64,000 nt of DNA from Lachnospiraceae bacterium (GTDB lineage Bacteria > Bacillota > Clostridia > Lachnospirales > Lachnospiraceae), in assembly GCA_017482485.1 (NCBI GenBank), contig JAFUMV010000053.1, forward strand, positions 1 through 64,000, read 5' to 3'. Shown piece after piece: positions 43,006-51,829 of the stretch; position 1 is the stretch's first letter; each line of letters starts with the position of its first letter. The translations under genes and the position numbers were made by a program. The notes beneath the pieces were generated by a model, which was not told the origin of the DNA, searched no databases, and saw only the letters and a list, made by a program, of their open reading frames with translations.

Positions 43006-44430
43006 CTAAAAGCGGAAATACAGAAACGGATTGTAACTTGCGTCCACCAAAAAGGCAACGGACAGCAAAAATACACTTAATACAAAGACCGTCTCCAATA
43101 ACATACCGCATTTTCCGGCGGCAATTCTGCGTCCGACCTTTGCCGGCAGCGGCGTGGAGCCCAGAATCAAAAGCAAAAATAAAAGCAAATAATTGCTGAT
43201 ATCATACAATATGCTCCTGTCATATAGACCGGCACCGTTTAGCCCGGTCATTCCCAAAAACCACAGTCTCACGCTTTCAGGCTCTGTCATGGCAAACAAA
43301 ACCCAGCCGCCCAATACCACCAAAATCGTGTAAATTCTTCCTTTAATGCCAAAGAGTTTTTCCAGAATCAAAAAGAAAGCGTACCACAGTCCCCAAAGCA
43401 GAAAATTCCAGGATGCTCCATGCCAGATTCCGGTCAGCATCCATACAATCAGAATATTTACAAGCTGTCTTTTTATCCCTTTTCGATTGCCGCCCAGCGG
43501 AATATAAACATACTCTTTAAACCAGCCTGACAGCGTCATGTGCCAGCGCCGCCAGAATTCCGTCACGCTTTTGGCAATATAGGGATAATTGAAATTTTCC
43601 GGGAAAGTAAAACCGAGCATTTTTCCAAGACCCACAGCCATATCGGAATAGCCGGAAAAGTCAAAATAAATCTGGGAAGCAAAACAAAGAATCCCAATCC
43701 AGGCAGCAAGCATGGTCAAATCTGTGCCTGCTGCAATACTCTTTTGTGCATCTGCCAAAGCTGCTTGGATCCCACTCCGGCTGCAAATGCGGTCATAAAT
43801 TGCCCCGGCCTGGTTAGCCAGCAGCACTTTTTTTCCAAGACCGATTACAAATCTGCTCACGCCTCCATGAAGACTATTCCAGGTAACGCGCCGCCCTTTC
43901 AGCTGTTTCGCCACATCCGTATAACGTACAATCGGGCCGGCAATCAGCTGCGGAAACAATGCCACAAAGGTTCCGAAATCAATGATATTTCTCTGCGCCG
44001 GTACCTTTTTGCGATAAACATCAATGGTATAGGACATGGTCTGGAACGTATAAAACGAGATTCCAATAGGCAAAGGCAAATTGAGAAGCGGCGCGGAAAG
44101 CCCCGTCAAACCATTGACTGTCTGAATCAGGAAATCCGTATATTTGAAAAATCCAAGCATGCCCAGATTGATCATTACCGAGGATATCAACAGGCAGCGG
44201 GCAAAGGTGTCTTTTCCCCTTTCCTGCACCCTTTCGATCGCCAGTCCGTGCCAATAATCCGACAGCGTGGAAAACAGCATCAAAATCACATAAACAGGCT
44301 CTCCCCAGGCATAAAAAACAAGGCTCCCCAAAAAGAGGACGAAATTTTTTGCCCGCTGAGGAACCACATAATAAATCAGAAAAAATATCGGAATAAACCG
44401 AAACAAAAACAGAAGACTGGAAAAAATCAT
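43006..44430 (-). CDS. MBOAT family O-acyltransferase (AlgI/DltB-like)
   Basis: 474-residue polytopic membrane protein. MBOAT hallmarks: LPIGISFYTFQTMSYTIDVYR, SQIYFDFSGYSDMAVGLGKMLGF, EFWRRWHMTLSGWFKEYVYIPLGG and TGIWHGASWNFLLWG with the catalytic His. It moves an acyl group across the membrane to a surface polymer, acting with the DHHW protein encoded immediately downstream. Target polymer unknown. Confidence 0.95.
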   Translation of the reverse strand: MIFSSLLFLFRFIPIFFLIYYVVPQRAKNFVLFLGSLVFYAWGEPVYVILMLFSTLSDYWHGLAIERVQERGKDTFARCLLISSVMINLGMLGFFKYTDFLIQTVNGLTGLSAPLLNLPLPIGISFYTFQTMSYTIDVYRKKVPAQRNIIDFGTFVALFPQLIAGPIVRYTDVAKQLKGRRVTWNSLHGGVSRFVIGLGKKVLLANQAGAIYDRICSRSGIQAALADAQKSIAAGTDLTMLAAWIGILCFASQIYFDFSGYSDMAVGLGKMLGFTFPENFNYPYIAKSVTEFWRRWHMTLSGWFKEYVYIPLGGNRKGIKRQLVNILIVWMLTGIWHGASWNFLLWGLWYAFFLILEKLFGIKGRIYTILVVLGGWVLFAMTEPESVRLWFLGMTGLNGAGLYDRSILYDISNYLLLFLLLILGSTPLPAKVGRRIAAGKCGMLLETVFVLSVFLLSVAFLVDASYNPFLYFRF

Positions 44431-44452
44431 ATTCTGTACCCATAGTTATGAC

Positions 44453-44478
44453 AATGGGGACGTTTTATCGCCCCCATT
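44453..44478 (-). other. hairpin between the DUF4358 lipoprotein and MBOAT genes
   Basis: AATGGGG (44453-44459) and CCCCATT (44472-44478), extended by CG/CG; no U-tract. Probably an mRNA processing or partial termination structure within the cassette. Confidence 0.4.
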
Positions 44479-44500
44479 CACACCTTTTTAAATAATGAAA

Positions 44501-45118
44501 CTATTTTATCAGCATTCCTTCAATCACGTCCAGCGCCCTGGCATTTTCCTGCTCGCAGTGTGCGATCACGGCCGCATCGCCCTCTTCCATCTGCGTCATC
44601 ACATCAGCACCCAACTGTACAAAACATACATAACGGCCAAAAGTCTTGATCTGCGCTGCCTGCACTTTCCCCAGGTTCATGGGATACTGCATGGCATTCT
44701 CCGTATTAACCTTGTAATAAGCATTCATGGCATCTTCTACAGCCTGTTCGCTTCCTTCTTTCGCCTTCACTATGATCAGCGTATCCACATTGGTGGAAAT
44801 CATGGGCATCTGCGCCACATATTCCTCGTACAGGTCCGCAGAAATGCCAAAAGTCTCAGAAAGGTATTCTTCCGGGATATCCATATTGGGCCAGTAGTTG
44901 TCTCCGAATTCCGCTGCCACTGCCGCCTGCAGATCTGCGCATGCCACATCATCCCTGTAGCCTGTTTCCTCCACAGCAGCACTCTCCTGTACCTGATTTT
45001 CCTGATCCGCTGTACCTGCGCAGCCACAGCCTGCCATAACAGCCGTCAGCATAAACGCTGCCCCGAACAGCGCTGCCGCCTTTTTCGCCTTCTTCCAAAA
45101 CAACTCTTTTTTCTTCAT
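44501..45118 (-). CDS. DUF4358-type lipoprotein
   Basis: About 205 residues. Basic start MKKKELFWKKAKK, hydrophobic stretch and lipobox-like VMAGCGCAG (Cys ~30); then a globular domain with QAAVAAEFGDNYWPNMDIPEE and a conserved-looking KTFGRYVCFVQLG end. DUF4358 proteins typically accompany MBOAT and DHHW genes in Lachnospiraceae, as here. An ATG 18 nt upstream (45136) with AGGA is an equally possible start. Function unknown, probably auxiliary to surface acylation. Confidence 0.75.
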   Translation of the reverse strand: MKKKELFWKKAKKAAALFGAAFMLTAVMAGCGCAGTADQENQVQESAAVEETGYRDDVACADLQAAVAAEFGDNYWPNMDIPEEYLSETFGISADLYEEYVAQMPMISTNVDTLIIVKAKEGSEQAVEDAMNAYYKVNTENAMQYPMNLGKVQAAQIKTFGRYVCFVQLGADVMTQMEEGDAAVIAHCEQENARALDVIEGMLIK

Positions 45119-45170
45119 CAATATAAATCTCCTCATTTTTCCTGCATAAATACCGCAGTTTTCATGCAGT

Positions 45171-46931
45171 CTACTTTAATGCATTTGCCATGTTGTAAAG
45201 CTGATAATAAATTCCTTTCTGTGCAAGCAGCTTATCATGATTGCCCTCTTCCACAATTCCGTCCTCAGTCAGCACCAAAATCCGATCAGAATTGCGGATT
45301 GTGGAAAGTCTGTGTGCTATGGTCAGCGTGGTTCTGCCCTCCGAAAGCCTGCTCAAAGACTGTGCCACCGCAAATTCACTTTCATTATCCAGAGCGCTGG
45401 TCGCTTCATCCAGAATAATGATGGGTGGATTTTTTAAAAATACACGGGCGATACTGATGCGCTGCTTCTGCCCGCCGGACAGCTTCACCCCTCGTTCTCC
45501 TACATAGGTATCATACCCATTTTTGAGTCCCATTATGAATTCATGGGCACCTGCTCTTTTTGCCGCCTCAATCACCTCATCACGGCTGGCGCCGAGTCTT
45601 CCGTAAGAAATATTTTCATATACGGTCCCGGAAAACAGGTATACATCCTGCTGCACAATACCGATATTTTTCCGAAGACTCTTTAAAGTGAAATCTTTCA
45701 CATTTTTACCGTCTATGGCAATGGTTCCACCTGTAACATCGTAAAAACGGGGAATCAGGTTGCACAAAGTTGTTTTTCCACCGCCGGAAGGGCCAACAAT
45801 TGCAACTTTTTCACCGGGATGGATAATTAAGTTGAGATTTTTGAACACCTGATTATGATCATCGGGATATTCAAAGCTCACATCTGTGAAGGAAATTTCG
45901 CCATTGGGCTGCCCCATTTCCACAGCATTCTCTTCATCAAAAATCTCAATATCCGCATCCATGATCTGCAAAAATCGTTCGATACCGGTCATACCTCTCT
46001 GGAACTGCTCCGCAAATTCAATAATTCTGCGGATGGTATTGATCAGTGTGGTAACATACAGTAAAAATGCCACCAGATCACCGGCTGCCACCAGCCCTTT
46101 TACCATGAACAGACTGCCGAACAACAATACGGATACATACATAATGCCGTCAAAAGCTTTGGTTGTGGCATTAAACTGCGCCATAAGGTGATAGGAATCT
46201 TTCTTAATGTCAAGAAACTTTCCGTTGTCTGTCTCAAACTTCTGATTTTCCATTTCTTCATTGGTGAAGGCTTTCACAACCTTCTGCCCAAGCAGACTGT
46301 CCTCAATCCTGGCATTCAGCTCACCGATCTGATTTCTCTGATTGCGGAACACCCGACGCATCCTGAAATTCAGTTTCATGCAGACCACGATCATCACCGG
46401 TATGATCACAAAAACAATCAGCGTTAGAAGCATATTAATTCTTGCCAGAATTATAAAGGAAATGATAAGCTTCACCCCTGCGATGAAAAATTCTTCCGGA
46501 CAATGATGGGCAAATTCTGTCACATCAAACAGGTCATTGGTGATTCGTCCCATGATCTGTCCCACCTTGGTGTTGCTGTAATAGGTGTTGGACAGCTGCT
46601 GAAGATGATGATAGGCATCTCTTCTCATATCCGTCTCAATTTTTGAACCCATAATATGCCCCATGCCCGCCATATAATACGTTGCCAGACAGTCCACCAC
46701 ACGAAGCAGCAGATACAGCCCCACCATAATTCCGATCGTCCTTACGGATAATGCCGCCGCATCCTTTAATCCTTCATTGGTGATATAGCGCATGATCATA
46801 GGCAGCACCAGCTCGCACACGGTGGTCAGCCCGGCGCAGAATAAATCGAACACCATGGTCTTCCAGTATGGCTTAAAATAGGGGATAAACCTTCCCAACA
46901 GTTCTTTTGATTGATATTGTCTGTTTTCCAT
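45171..46931 (-). CDS. ABC exporter, fused membrane and ATPase domains
   Basis: 586 residues. Six TM helices in 1-320 with the YNSNTKVGQIMGRITNDLFDV-like coupling region (NTYYSNTKVGQIMGRITND). ATPase domain: Walker A GPSGGGKTT, Q-loop VQQDVYLFSGTV, signature LSGGQKQRISIARVF, Walker B ILDEATSALD, switch IAHRLSTI. Works as homo- or heterodimer in export of lipid, drug or peptide. The ATG at 46931 has AAGGAA 6 nt upstream. No partner gene adjacent. Confidence 0.93.
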   Translation of the reverse strand: MENRQYQSKELLGRFIPYFKPYWKTMVFDLFCAGLTTVCELVLPMIMRYITNEGLKDAAALSVRTIGIMVGLYLLLRVVDCLATYYMAGMGHIMGSKIETDMRRDAYHHLQQLSNTYYSNTKVGQIMGRITNDLFDVTEFAHHCPEEFFIAGVKLIISFIILARINMLLTLIVFVIIPVMIVVCMKLNFRMRRVFRNQRNQIGELNARIEDSLLGQKVVKAFTNEEMENQKFETDNGKFLDIKKDSYHLMAQFNATTKAFDGIMYVSVLLFGSLFMVKGLVAAGDLVAFLLYVTTLINTIRRIIEFAEQFQRGMTGIERFLQIMDADIEIFDEENAVEMGQPNGEISFTDVSFEYPDDHNQVFKNLNLIIHPGEKVAIVGPSGGGKTTLCNLIPRFYDVTGGTIAIDGKNVKDFTLKSLRKNIGIVQQDVYLFSGTVYENISYGRLGASRDEVIEAAKRAGAHEFIMGLKNGYDTYVGERGVKLSGGQKQRISIARVFLKNPPIIILDEATSALDNESEFAVAQSLSRLSEGRTTLTIAHRLSTIRNSDRILVLTEDGIVEEGNHDKLLAQKGIYYQLYNMANALK

Positions 46932-46965
46932 TTGAATTTCCTTTTCTGATAAATACATCCTGCCC

Positions 46966-46994
46966 GAAGCGAACAGGCTTCGCCTGTTCGCTTC
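46966..46994. repeat. perfect 12-bp hairpin upstream of the ABC exporter
   Basis: GAAGCGAACAGG (46966-46977), CTTCG loop, CCTGTTCGCTTC (46983-46994). No U-tract; lies between the tRNA terminator and the exporter start, resembling a REP-like palindrome. Confidence 0.55.
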
Positions 46995-47041
46995 ATTATA
47001 CCAATCCAGTTGATTTTTGGCAACTTCTTCTCTGCACAGCA

Positions 47042-47070
47042 GAAAAAAGGATCTTGAAATTCAAGATCCT
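47042..47070 (-). terminator. terminator of tRNA-Gly
   Basis: AGGATCTTGAA (47048-47058) and TTCAAGATCCT (47060-47070) form an 11-bp stem; minus strand continues TTTTTT. Seven nt after the tRNA. Confidence 0.85.
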
Positions 47071-47076
47071 TACCAG

Positions 47077-47149
47077 AGCGACAGACGGGGCTCGAACCCG
47101 CGACCTCCACCTTGGCAAGGTGGCGTACTACCAACTGTACTACTGTCGC
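47077..47149 (-). tRNA. tRNA-Gly (GCC anticodon)
   Basis: 73 nt. Acceptor GCGACAG/CTGTCGC, D-arm GTAC..GTAC, anticodon stem CCACC/GGTGG around loop TTGCCAA (anticodon GCC), T-arm GCGGGTTCGAGCCCCGT, with a mismatch at one end. CCA is not encoded. Confidence 0.93.
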
Positions 47150-47260
47150 ATATACTATTTTGTTTTGTCGTTCCAGCTTCTCCCTGACGACAAAATCAAT
47201 GATAACACACAGTTTTTATTTTGGCAAGTACTTTTTTTACTTTTCATGAATCATTTGACC

Positions 47261-47289
47261 ATTTTTATGAATTCGTGTAACAGTTCAGC
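47261..47289. repeat. dispersed 30-bp motif, copy 2
   Basis: ATTTTTATGAA, 4 nt, TGTAACAGTTCAGC; same as 25757-25786 apart from the short centre. It ends 20 nt before the first hairpin of the 47.3-kb element. Confidence 0.5.
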
Positions 47290-47309
47290 CGGTTTATATA
47301 ACGCTACCA

Positions 47310-47537
47310 GGGTATATACGATCGAAACTACCGAAAATACCCCAATTTCATACAAAAAAACTGAAAAAATACAAGGCTGGGGGTATATGGAAAATACTTT
47401 TTCAGAAATGCCCCGGAAAAGATGCAAATATGGGGTATATCCGAGAAATTTGGATGTATATACCCCCTGAAGGCATAAAATTCCAACAAAATACGCTATT
47501 TTAGGGTATTTCAGAAGAAAAAACCTGTATATACCCT
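47310..47537. repeat. four-hairpin intergenic element B (GGGTAT/ATACCC arms)
   Basis: Hairpins GGGTAT/ATACCC (47310-47342), GGGGTAT/ATGCCCC (47380-47414), GGGGTATAT/ATATACCCC (47432-47466) and AGGGTAT/ATACCCT (47503-47537). Starts are 70, 52 and 71 nt apart, and total length is 228 nt, practically equal to element A at 38231-38460 (72/52/69; 230 nt), but with a different arm sequence. No gene lies in 47150-47797. Confidence 0.7.
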
Positions 47538-47619
47538 GGGACTGCAGTATGAACTTCCATTTCTTCTATTGTATCATAACGGCGCTGCATATCCCCAATG
47601 ATAGCGGAGGACTTGGGAG

Positions 47620-47735
47620 CGGCACTTTTTCAAAGTGGAATATCCCACTATTACACTTTCATCCACACTGGCCGCAAAGTGCGGCGGGCTCTGCGAGGGC
47701 TTCTCCGGAAGGGGATGCGGTCACTGCGGTGACCT
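47620..47735. repeat. hairpin-rich stretch next to element B
   Basis: Short stems follow each other: CACTTT-TTC-AAAGTG (~47622), GCCGCA-AAG-TGCGGC (~47672) and a GGTCAC/GTGACC pair (~47717). Composition is GC-rich compared with element B. Frames on both strands read protein-like tails, but neither has a supported start. Looks like an interspersed non-coding element. Confidence 0.4.
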
Positions 47736-47797
47736 CTGCTGACCAAGGTTATGAAGTCACTTAATTCTTTATGCGACCTCATTCTCAGCCGCAATGG

Positions 47798-49135
47798 TTA
47801 CTCAAGCTGTTTTTCAAGATTCTTCATCACGTGCCGATAGGCAAACCAGGAATAAATACCGGTCACGCACCATGCGCTTGCATTTGCACAACACACGCCT
47901 GCATAGCTCATCAGATTTGCCGCTATCACTGCAAGCACGCCGCGGCAGACGAGTTCCACCACGCCGCCCATCATCGGCAGAAATCCATATCCACAGCCCT
48001 GCATCACATTACGGTAAATGAAAATCATTCCCAGCGGGATGAAGAACGGGCCGGAAATCGTAATATAGATGCGGACATAATACAGAACTTCCGTAATATC
48101 GCCGGTAACAAAAAGGGAAACCAGCCAGGGCAATGCTGCCTGCAGCACAACAAAAGCCACGATACCATATACTGCTGATATTCCGAATGCTGCTCTGGAC
48201 CCTTTTTTCACTCTTTCCAGATCGCCTACTCCACGATTTTGTGCGCTGTAGGTCGCCATCGCTGTTCCCATTGCGGCATAAAACTGGGTTGCAAACTGCT
48301 CCACTTTTCCGGCCACCGTGTTGGCAGCGACCACGGTAGAACCCAGCATGTTCAGCGCGGCCTGTACCATAATGACACCCACAGCGGTAATAGAAAACTG
48401 CAGCGCCATGGGAATTCCGATGGATAACTGATTTTTCATGCACGCAGCATCCGGCTCCAGATGGCATTTCTGTATCGTCAATAGCGGAACTTTCCTGATG
48501 ATATAAATCAGACACAGCACTCCGGATACTCCCTGTGATACCACCGTTGCCAAAGCAGCTCCCGCAACTCCCATATGAAAGGGCAGAATTAATATCAGAT
48601 CCAGCACAATGTTCAATCCTGCTGCTATCCCCAGAAAATAAAGGGGCACACGGCTGTTTCCCACCGCGCGAAGCATACTGGAGAGCAGATTGTATAAAAT
48701 CGTAAATCCCATACCCCAGCAGATAATGGTTATGTAGGTCTTTGACATTTCAAAAATATCTTCCGGCGTCTGCATAGTACGCAAAAGCCAGTCCATGCCC
48801 CTGACACTGATAAAGGTCATTAATACGGTGATAACAACAGCCAGAATACAGGCATTCCCAACGCTTTTTTTCACACCTTCCCTGTCCCCCGCACCGAAAC
48901 GCTGCGAGGTCAGAACCGTAAATCCCGTTGTCAGTCCCTGCATAAATCCCAGAATCAGAAAGGAAATGGTGCCCGTTGCGCCTACGGCTGCCAGCGCATC
49001 CACGCCCACAAACCTTCCCACAATCACGGTATCCATCACATTATAAAACTGCTGGAAAATATTCCCCATCAAAATGGGAATCATAAATTTCACAATCAGC
49101 CGAAAAGGGCTGCCTTTGGTCATATCCAATTCCAT
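47798..49135 (-). CDS. MATE family efflux transporter (tandem copy 1)
   Basis: About 445 residues, 12 helices, start MELDMTKGSPFRLIVKFMIP. MATE elements: NIFQQFYNVMDTVIVGRFVG, GLTTGFTVLTSQRFGAGD, and AGKVEQFATQFYAAMGTA with YSAQNRGVGD in the second half. The ATG at 49135 has AAGGA 7 nt upstream. Closely related to the next gene (MTKGSPF-Q/R-LIVKFMIPI shared), so the two arose by tandem duplication. Substrates unknown. Confidence 0.92.
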   Translation of the reverse strand: MELDMTKGSPFRLIVKFMIPILMGNIFQQFYNVMDTVIVGRFVGVDALAAVGATGTISFLILGFMQGLTTGFTVLTSQRFGAGDREGVKKSVGNACILAVVITVLMTFISVRGMDWLLRTMQTPEDIFEMSKTYITIICWGMGFTILYNLLSSMLRAVGNSRVPLYFLGIAAGLNIVLDLILILPFHMGVAGAALATVVSQGVSGVLCLIYIIRKVPLLTIQKCHLEPDAACMKNQLSIGIPMALQFSITAVGVIMVQAALNMLGSTVVAANTVAGKVEQFATQFYAAMGTAMATYSAQNRGVGDLERVKKGSRAAFGISAVYGIVAFVVLQAALPWLVSLFVTGDITEVLYYVRIYITISGPFFIPLGMIFIYRNVMQGCGYGFLPMMGGVVELVCRGVLAVIAANLMSYAGVCCANASAWCVTGIYSWFAYRHVMKNLEKQLE

Positions 49136-49190
49136 ACGTTCTTCCTTATCCTCCTGCATCACAAAGACAGTACACAAACATCAAAAACTG

Positions 49191-50537
49191 TCACTGAAGC
49201 TGTTCCTGCTGTCTCTCCAGCTTTTTCATCATTCTCCGATAAAAAATCCATATGAACAATCCCGTTCCGAACCAGGCGCCGGCATTTGCACAGCAAACGC
49301 CCGTATAGCTCATAAAATAGGCAGCAATCACAGCGACAACGGCACGGCATACCAGTTCAACGACACCGCCCATCATCGGAATGAATCCATGACCACAGCC
49401 CTGCATTGCGTTACGATAAATAAAAATCATGGCAAGCGGCAAAAAGAACAGTCCGCATATTGTCACATAAATCCGCACGTAATAAATCACTTCGGTCAGA
49501 TCTCCGGTGACAAACATCCCCACCAGCTGGGGAAGTGCTGCTTCCAGACAAAGCAAAGCAACTACGGAATATACCGCAGCAATCCGGAACGCGATTCTGT
49601 TTCCCTTCCGAATTCTTCCAAAATCCTTCACACCGAAGTTCTGCGCGCAATAGGTGCCCATTGTAGAGCCAAGAGCGGTGAGCACCTGTGTTGCGAGCTG
49701 CTCCACCTTTCCGGCCACAGTATAGGCGGCAACGACCGTAGACCCCAGCATGTTCAGCGCAGTCTGTACCATAATGGCGCCTACTGCAGTAATGGAGCAC
49801 TGCAGCGCCATCGGAATTCCCAGTGCCAGCTGTGATCTGATACAAACCCTGTCCGGTTTTAAATGACATTTCTGTATTCGAAGCAGCGGCACTTTTTTAA
49901 TTATATAAATCAGACACAACAGTCCGGACACTCCCTGGGAAGCAATGGTAGCCAGCGCCGCGCCTGCAACACCCATGTGAAACACAATGATAAACACCAG
50001 ATCCAGAACAATATTCAAGCCTGCAGCAATCACAAGAAAATACAGCGGTGTTTTGCTGTTTCCCACGGCCCTCAGCGTACTGGATAACAGATTGTACAAT
50101 ATGTTAAATCCCATGCCCAGACAGATAATCGTGATATAAGTTCTGGACATTTCAAAAATATCCTCCGGCGTCTTCATGATGCGCAACAGCCAATCCATTC
50201 CGGACACGCTCACGACCGTCATGATCACGATAACAATTGCGGTCAGCAGATAGGAGTTTCCCACGCTCTGCTTAACGCCCTCCTCATCACCGGCACCATA
50301 ACGCTGCGAAATCAGCACCGTAAACCCAAGCGCCAGTCCCTGCATAAATCCCAGTATCAAAAAAGAAATGATTCCCGTTGCTCCTACCGCTGCAAGCGCC
50401 TTAACGCCAACGAATCGGCCAACGATTATCGTATCCATCACATTGTACAGCATCTGAAAAAGATTTCCCAGAATAATGGGAATCATAAACTTCACAATCA
50501 GTTGAAAAGGACTTCCTTTGGTCATATCCTGTTCCAT
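49191..50537 (-). CDS. MATE family efflux transporter (tandem copy 2)
   Basis: About 448 residues. Starts MEQDMTKGSPFQLIVKFMIP at 50537 with AAGGAG 10 nt upstream; an open frame further upstream runs through a terminator and is rejected. Elements NLFQMLYNVMDTIIVGRFVG, GLALGFTVLISQRYGAGD and AGKVEQLATQVLTALGS match the paralogue downstream. Only ~55 nt separate the two, suggesting one transcript. Confidence 0.92.
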   Translation of the reverse strand: MEQDMTKGSPFQLIVKFMIPIILGNLFQMLYNVMDTIIVGRFVGVKALAAVGATGIISFLILGFMQGLALGFTVLISQRYGAGDEEGVKQSVGNSYLLTAIVIVIMTVVSVSGMDWLLRIMKTPEDIFEMSRTYITIICLGMGFNILYNLLSSTLRAVGNSKTPLYFLVIAAGLNIVLDLVFIIVFHMGVAGAALATIASQGVSGLLCLIYIIKKVPLLRIQKCHLKPDRVCIRSQLALGIPMALQCSITAVGAIMVQTALNMLGSTVVAAYTVAGKVEQLATQVLTALGSTMGTYCAQNFGVKDFGRIRKGNRIAFRIAAVYSVVALLCLEAALPQLVGMFVTGDLTEVIYYVRIYVTICGLFFLPLAMIFIYRNAMQGCGHGFIPMMGGVVELVCRAVVAVIAAYFMSYTGVCCANAGAWFGTGLFIWIFYRRMMKKLERQQEQLQ

Positions 50538-50582
50538 GCCGTTATTTCTCCTTACCCGTATTTTGCCTCGTATCAGGGCATC

Positions 50583-50607
50583 ATAAAGGGCGGTGCTCAC
50601 ACCGCCC
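50583..50607 (-). terminator. terminator after the PH-domain gene
   Basis: AGGGCGGTG (50586-50594) and CACCGCCCT (50599-50607), 9 bp with 4-nt loop, followed by TTTATG on the minus strand. Confidence 0.7.
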
Positions 50608-50613
50608 TGCCTT

Positions 50614-50988
50614 TTAGTCCTCCGGATCCGGATCGTCAACTTCTCCCGCACCGATATCCAGCATATTAAGTGTGCGGCGCTTCAGCCTCGCCTGCTCTGA
50701 GGCCTCCAGAATGAAGTCTTTGATCGCCTTGGCATTTTTCACATGTGTGATGAAAAGCTCTTTATTCGTTGTATCCCCTGTATAGCACTTCACGGTACCC
50801 AGTCCGAAAATGCGCTCCCCAAAAGAACGCAGAAGCTCCACATCCTGTACCTTATACATATAGCAGTCGTTCTCTTTCCGATTCAGGAAACCTTCCTGCA
50901 AAGTTATCATGTCTTCTTTAATTGTATATACGGTGAATGTAAAAGGCAGTCCGAAAAAGACCCATCTTTTTCTCTCTTTGAATTCCAT
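50614..50988 (-). CDS. small PH-like (bPH2-type) domain protein
   Basis: 124 residues starting MEFKERKRWVFFGLPFTFTVY; AAAGGA lies 8 nt before the ATG at 50988. The pattern TVYTIKEDMITLQEGFLNRKEND, YKVQDVELLRSFGERIFGLGTVKCY is that of bacterial PH domains (YdbS/YvbH type), with an acidic C-terminal tail (GEVDDPDPED). No TM segment. Function unknown. Confidence 0.8.
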   Translation of the reverse strand: MEFKERKRWVFFGLPFTFTVYTIKEDMITLQEGFLNRKENDCYMYKVQDVELLRSFGERIFGLGTVKCYTGDTTNKELFITHVKNAKAIKDFILEASEQARLKRRTLNMLDIGAGEVDDPDPED

Positions 50989-51108
50989 AGCAAATATCCT
51001 TTCTTCCGCAGCGGCGGCGTTCAAATCAAACTTATGTAAAAGTACATCTTTCGCTCAGTATATAGCATTCCCTCAAAATTTGCAATCGGCTTGTTTTATA
51101 TTTCCCTG

Positions 51109-51137
51109 TTGAAATCACATTTTTCGTATGCTATACT
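51109..51137 (+). promoter_or_regulatory. nitroreductase promoter
   Basis: TTGAAA (51109-51114), 17 nt, TATACT (51132-51137), about 45 nt before the start codon. Confidence 0.65.
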
Positions 51138-51183
51138 GATTTAAATGTATTGATATGCTGCCCTGCAGCAGACAGGAGGGTAT

Positions 51184-51723
51184 ATGACCGCTAAAGAATG
51201 TATTCTTAGTCGCAGAAGTATCCGTAAGTTCACGGATCAGCCGGTGGATCATGAACTGATATCCGGCATCATTGAGACCGCTTCCTATGCACCCAGCTGG
51301 AAGCACACACAGATCGTTCGTTACATAGCGATTGAAGGAGAATTGAAGGATCGCATCGGCCGCGAATGCACTTCCACTTTCCCGAATAACGGAAAGATTA
51401 TTGTTGATGCGCCCATGCTGATCGCAGTGACTGTTATTAAGAACAGATGCGGTTATGAAAGAGACGGTTCTTTCACCACCCCCCGCAGGGACACCTGGCA
51501 GATGTTCGATGCCGGTGTTGCATCCCAGACATTTTGCCTGGCTGCTCATGAAGCCGGTCTCGGTACCGTTATCATGGGTATCTTTGATCAGGACAAGATT
51601 GAATCCCTTTTGGAGATTCCACAAGACAGAGAACTTGTTGCCCTGATTCCCGTTGGCTATCCTGCTGAAGCACCTGCTGCTCCCAGACGGAAGCCCGTAA
51701 CTGAATTGCTGACATTTAAGTAG
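51184..51723 (+). CDS. nitroreductase family protein
   Basis: FMN-dependent oxidoreductase, 179 residues. [21 protein letters not shown] with the FMN-binding [21 protein letters not shown] (the APS..N/H region), [24 protein letters not shown] and [16 protein letters not shown] are typical. ACAGGAGGG precedes the ATG. Physiological substrate unknown. Confidence 0.92.
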   Translation: MTAKECILSRRSIRKFTDQPVDHELISGIIETASYAPSWKHTQIVRYIAIEGELKDRIGRECTSTFPNNGKIIVDAPMLIAVTVIKNRCGYERDGSFTTPRRDTWQMFDAGVASQTFCLAAHEAGLGTVIMGIFDQDKIESLLEIPQDRELVALIPVGYPAEAPAAPRRKPVTELLTFK

Positions 51724-51740
51724 GCGATGGCTTATCCGGC

Positions 51741-51775
51741 AAAATCGAAGGGAATTTTTTCTCTTCGATTTTCTT
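51741..51775 (+). terminator. terminator of the nitroreductase gene
   Basis: AAAATCGAAG (51741-51750) and CTTCGATTTT (51763-51772), 10-bp stem, followed by CTTTGGG; modest U-tract. Confidence 0.6.
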
Positions 51776-51829
51776 TGGGTAAAAAACCGTCTTTCACACA
51801 GTTTTCATCACAAGGAGGATAATTTTATT

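Noticed and set aside
46907..47470. 187-codon plus-strand frame
   Set aside because: It is antisense to tRNA-Gly and its terminator and extends into element B; no supported start.
38231..47537. CRISPR array
   Set aside because: Elements A and B have inverted, not direct, repeats, unequal spacing and no cas genes.
49191..50651. Long N-terminal extension of the second MATE gene
   Set aside because: The extra 38 codons pass through the terminator at 50583-50607; the start with AAGGAG at 50537 fits the paralogue.
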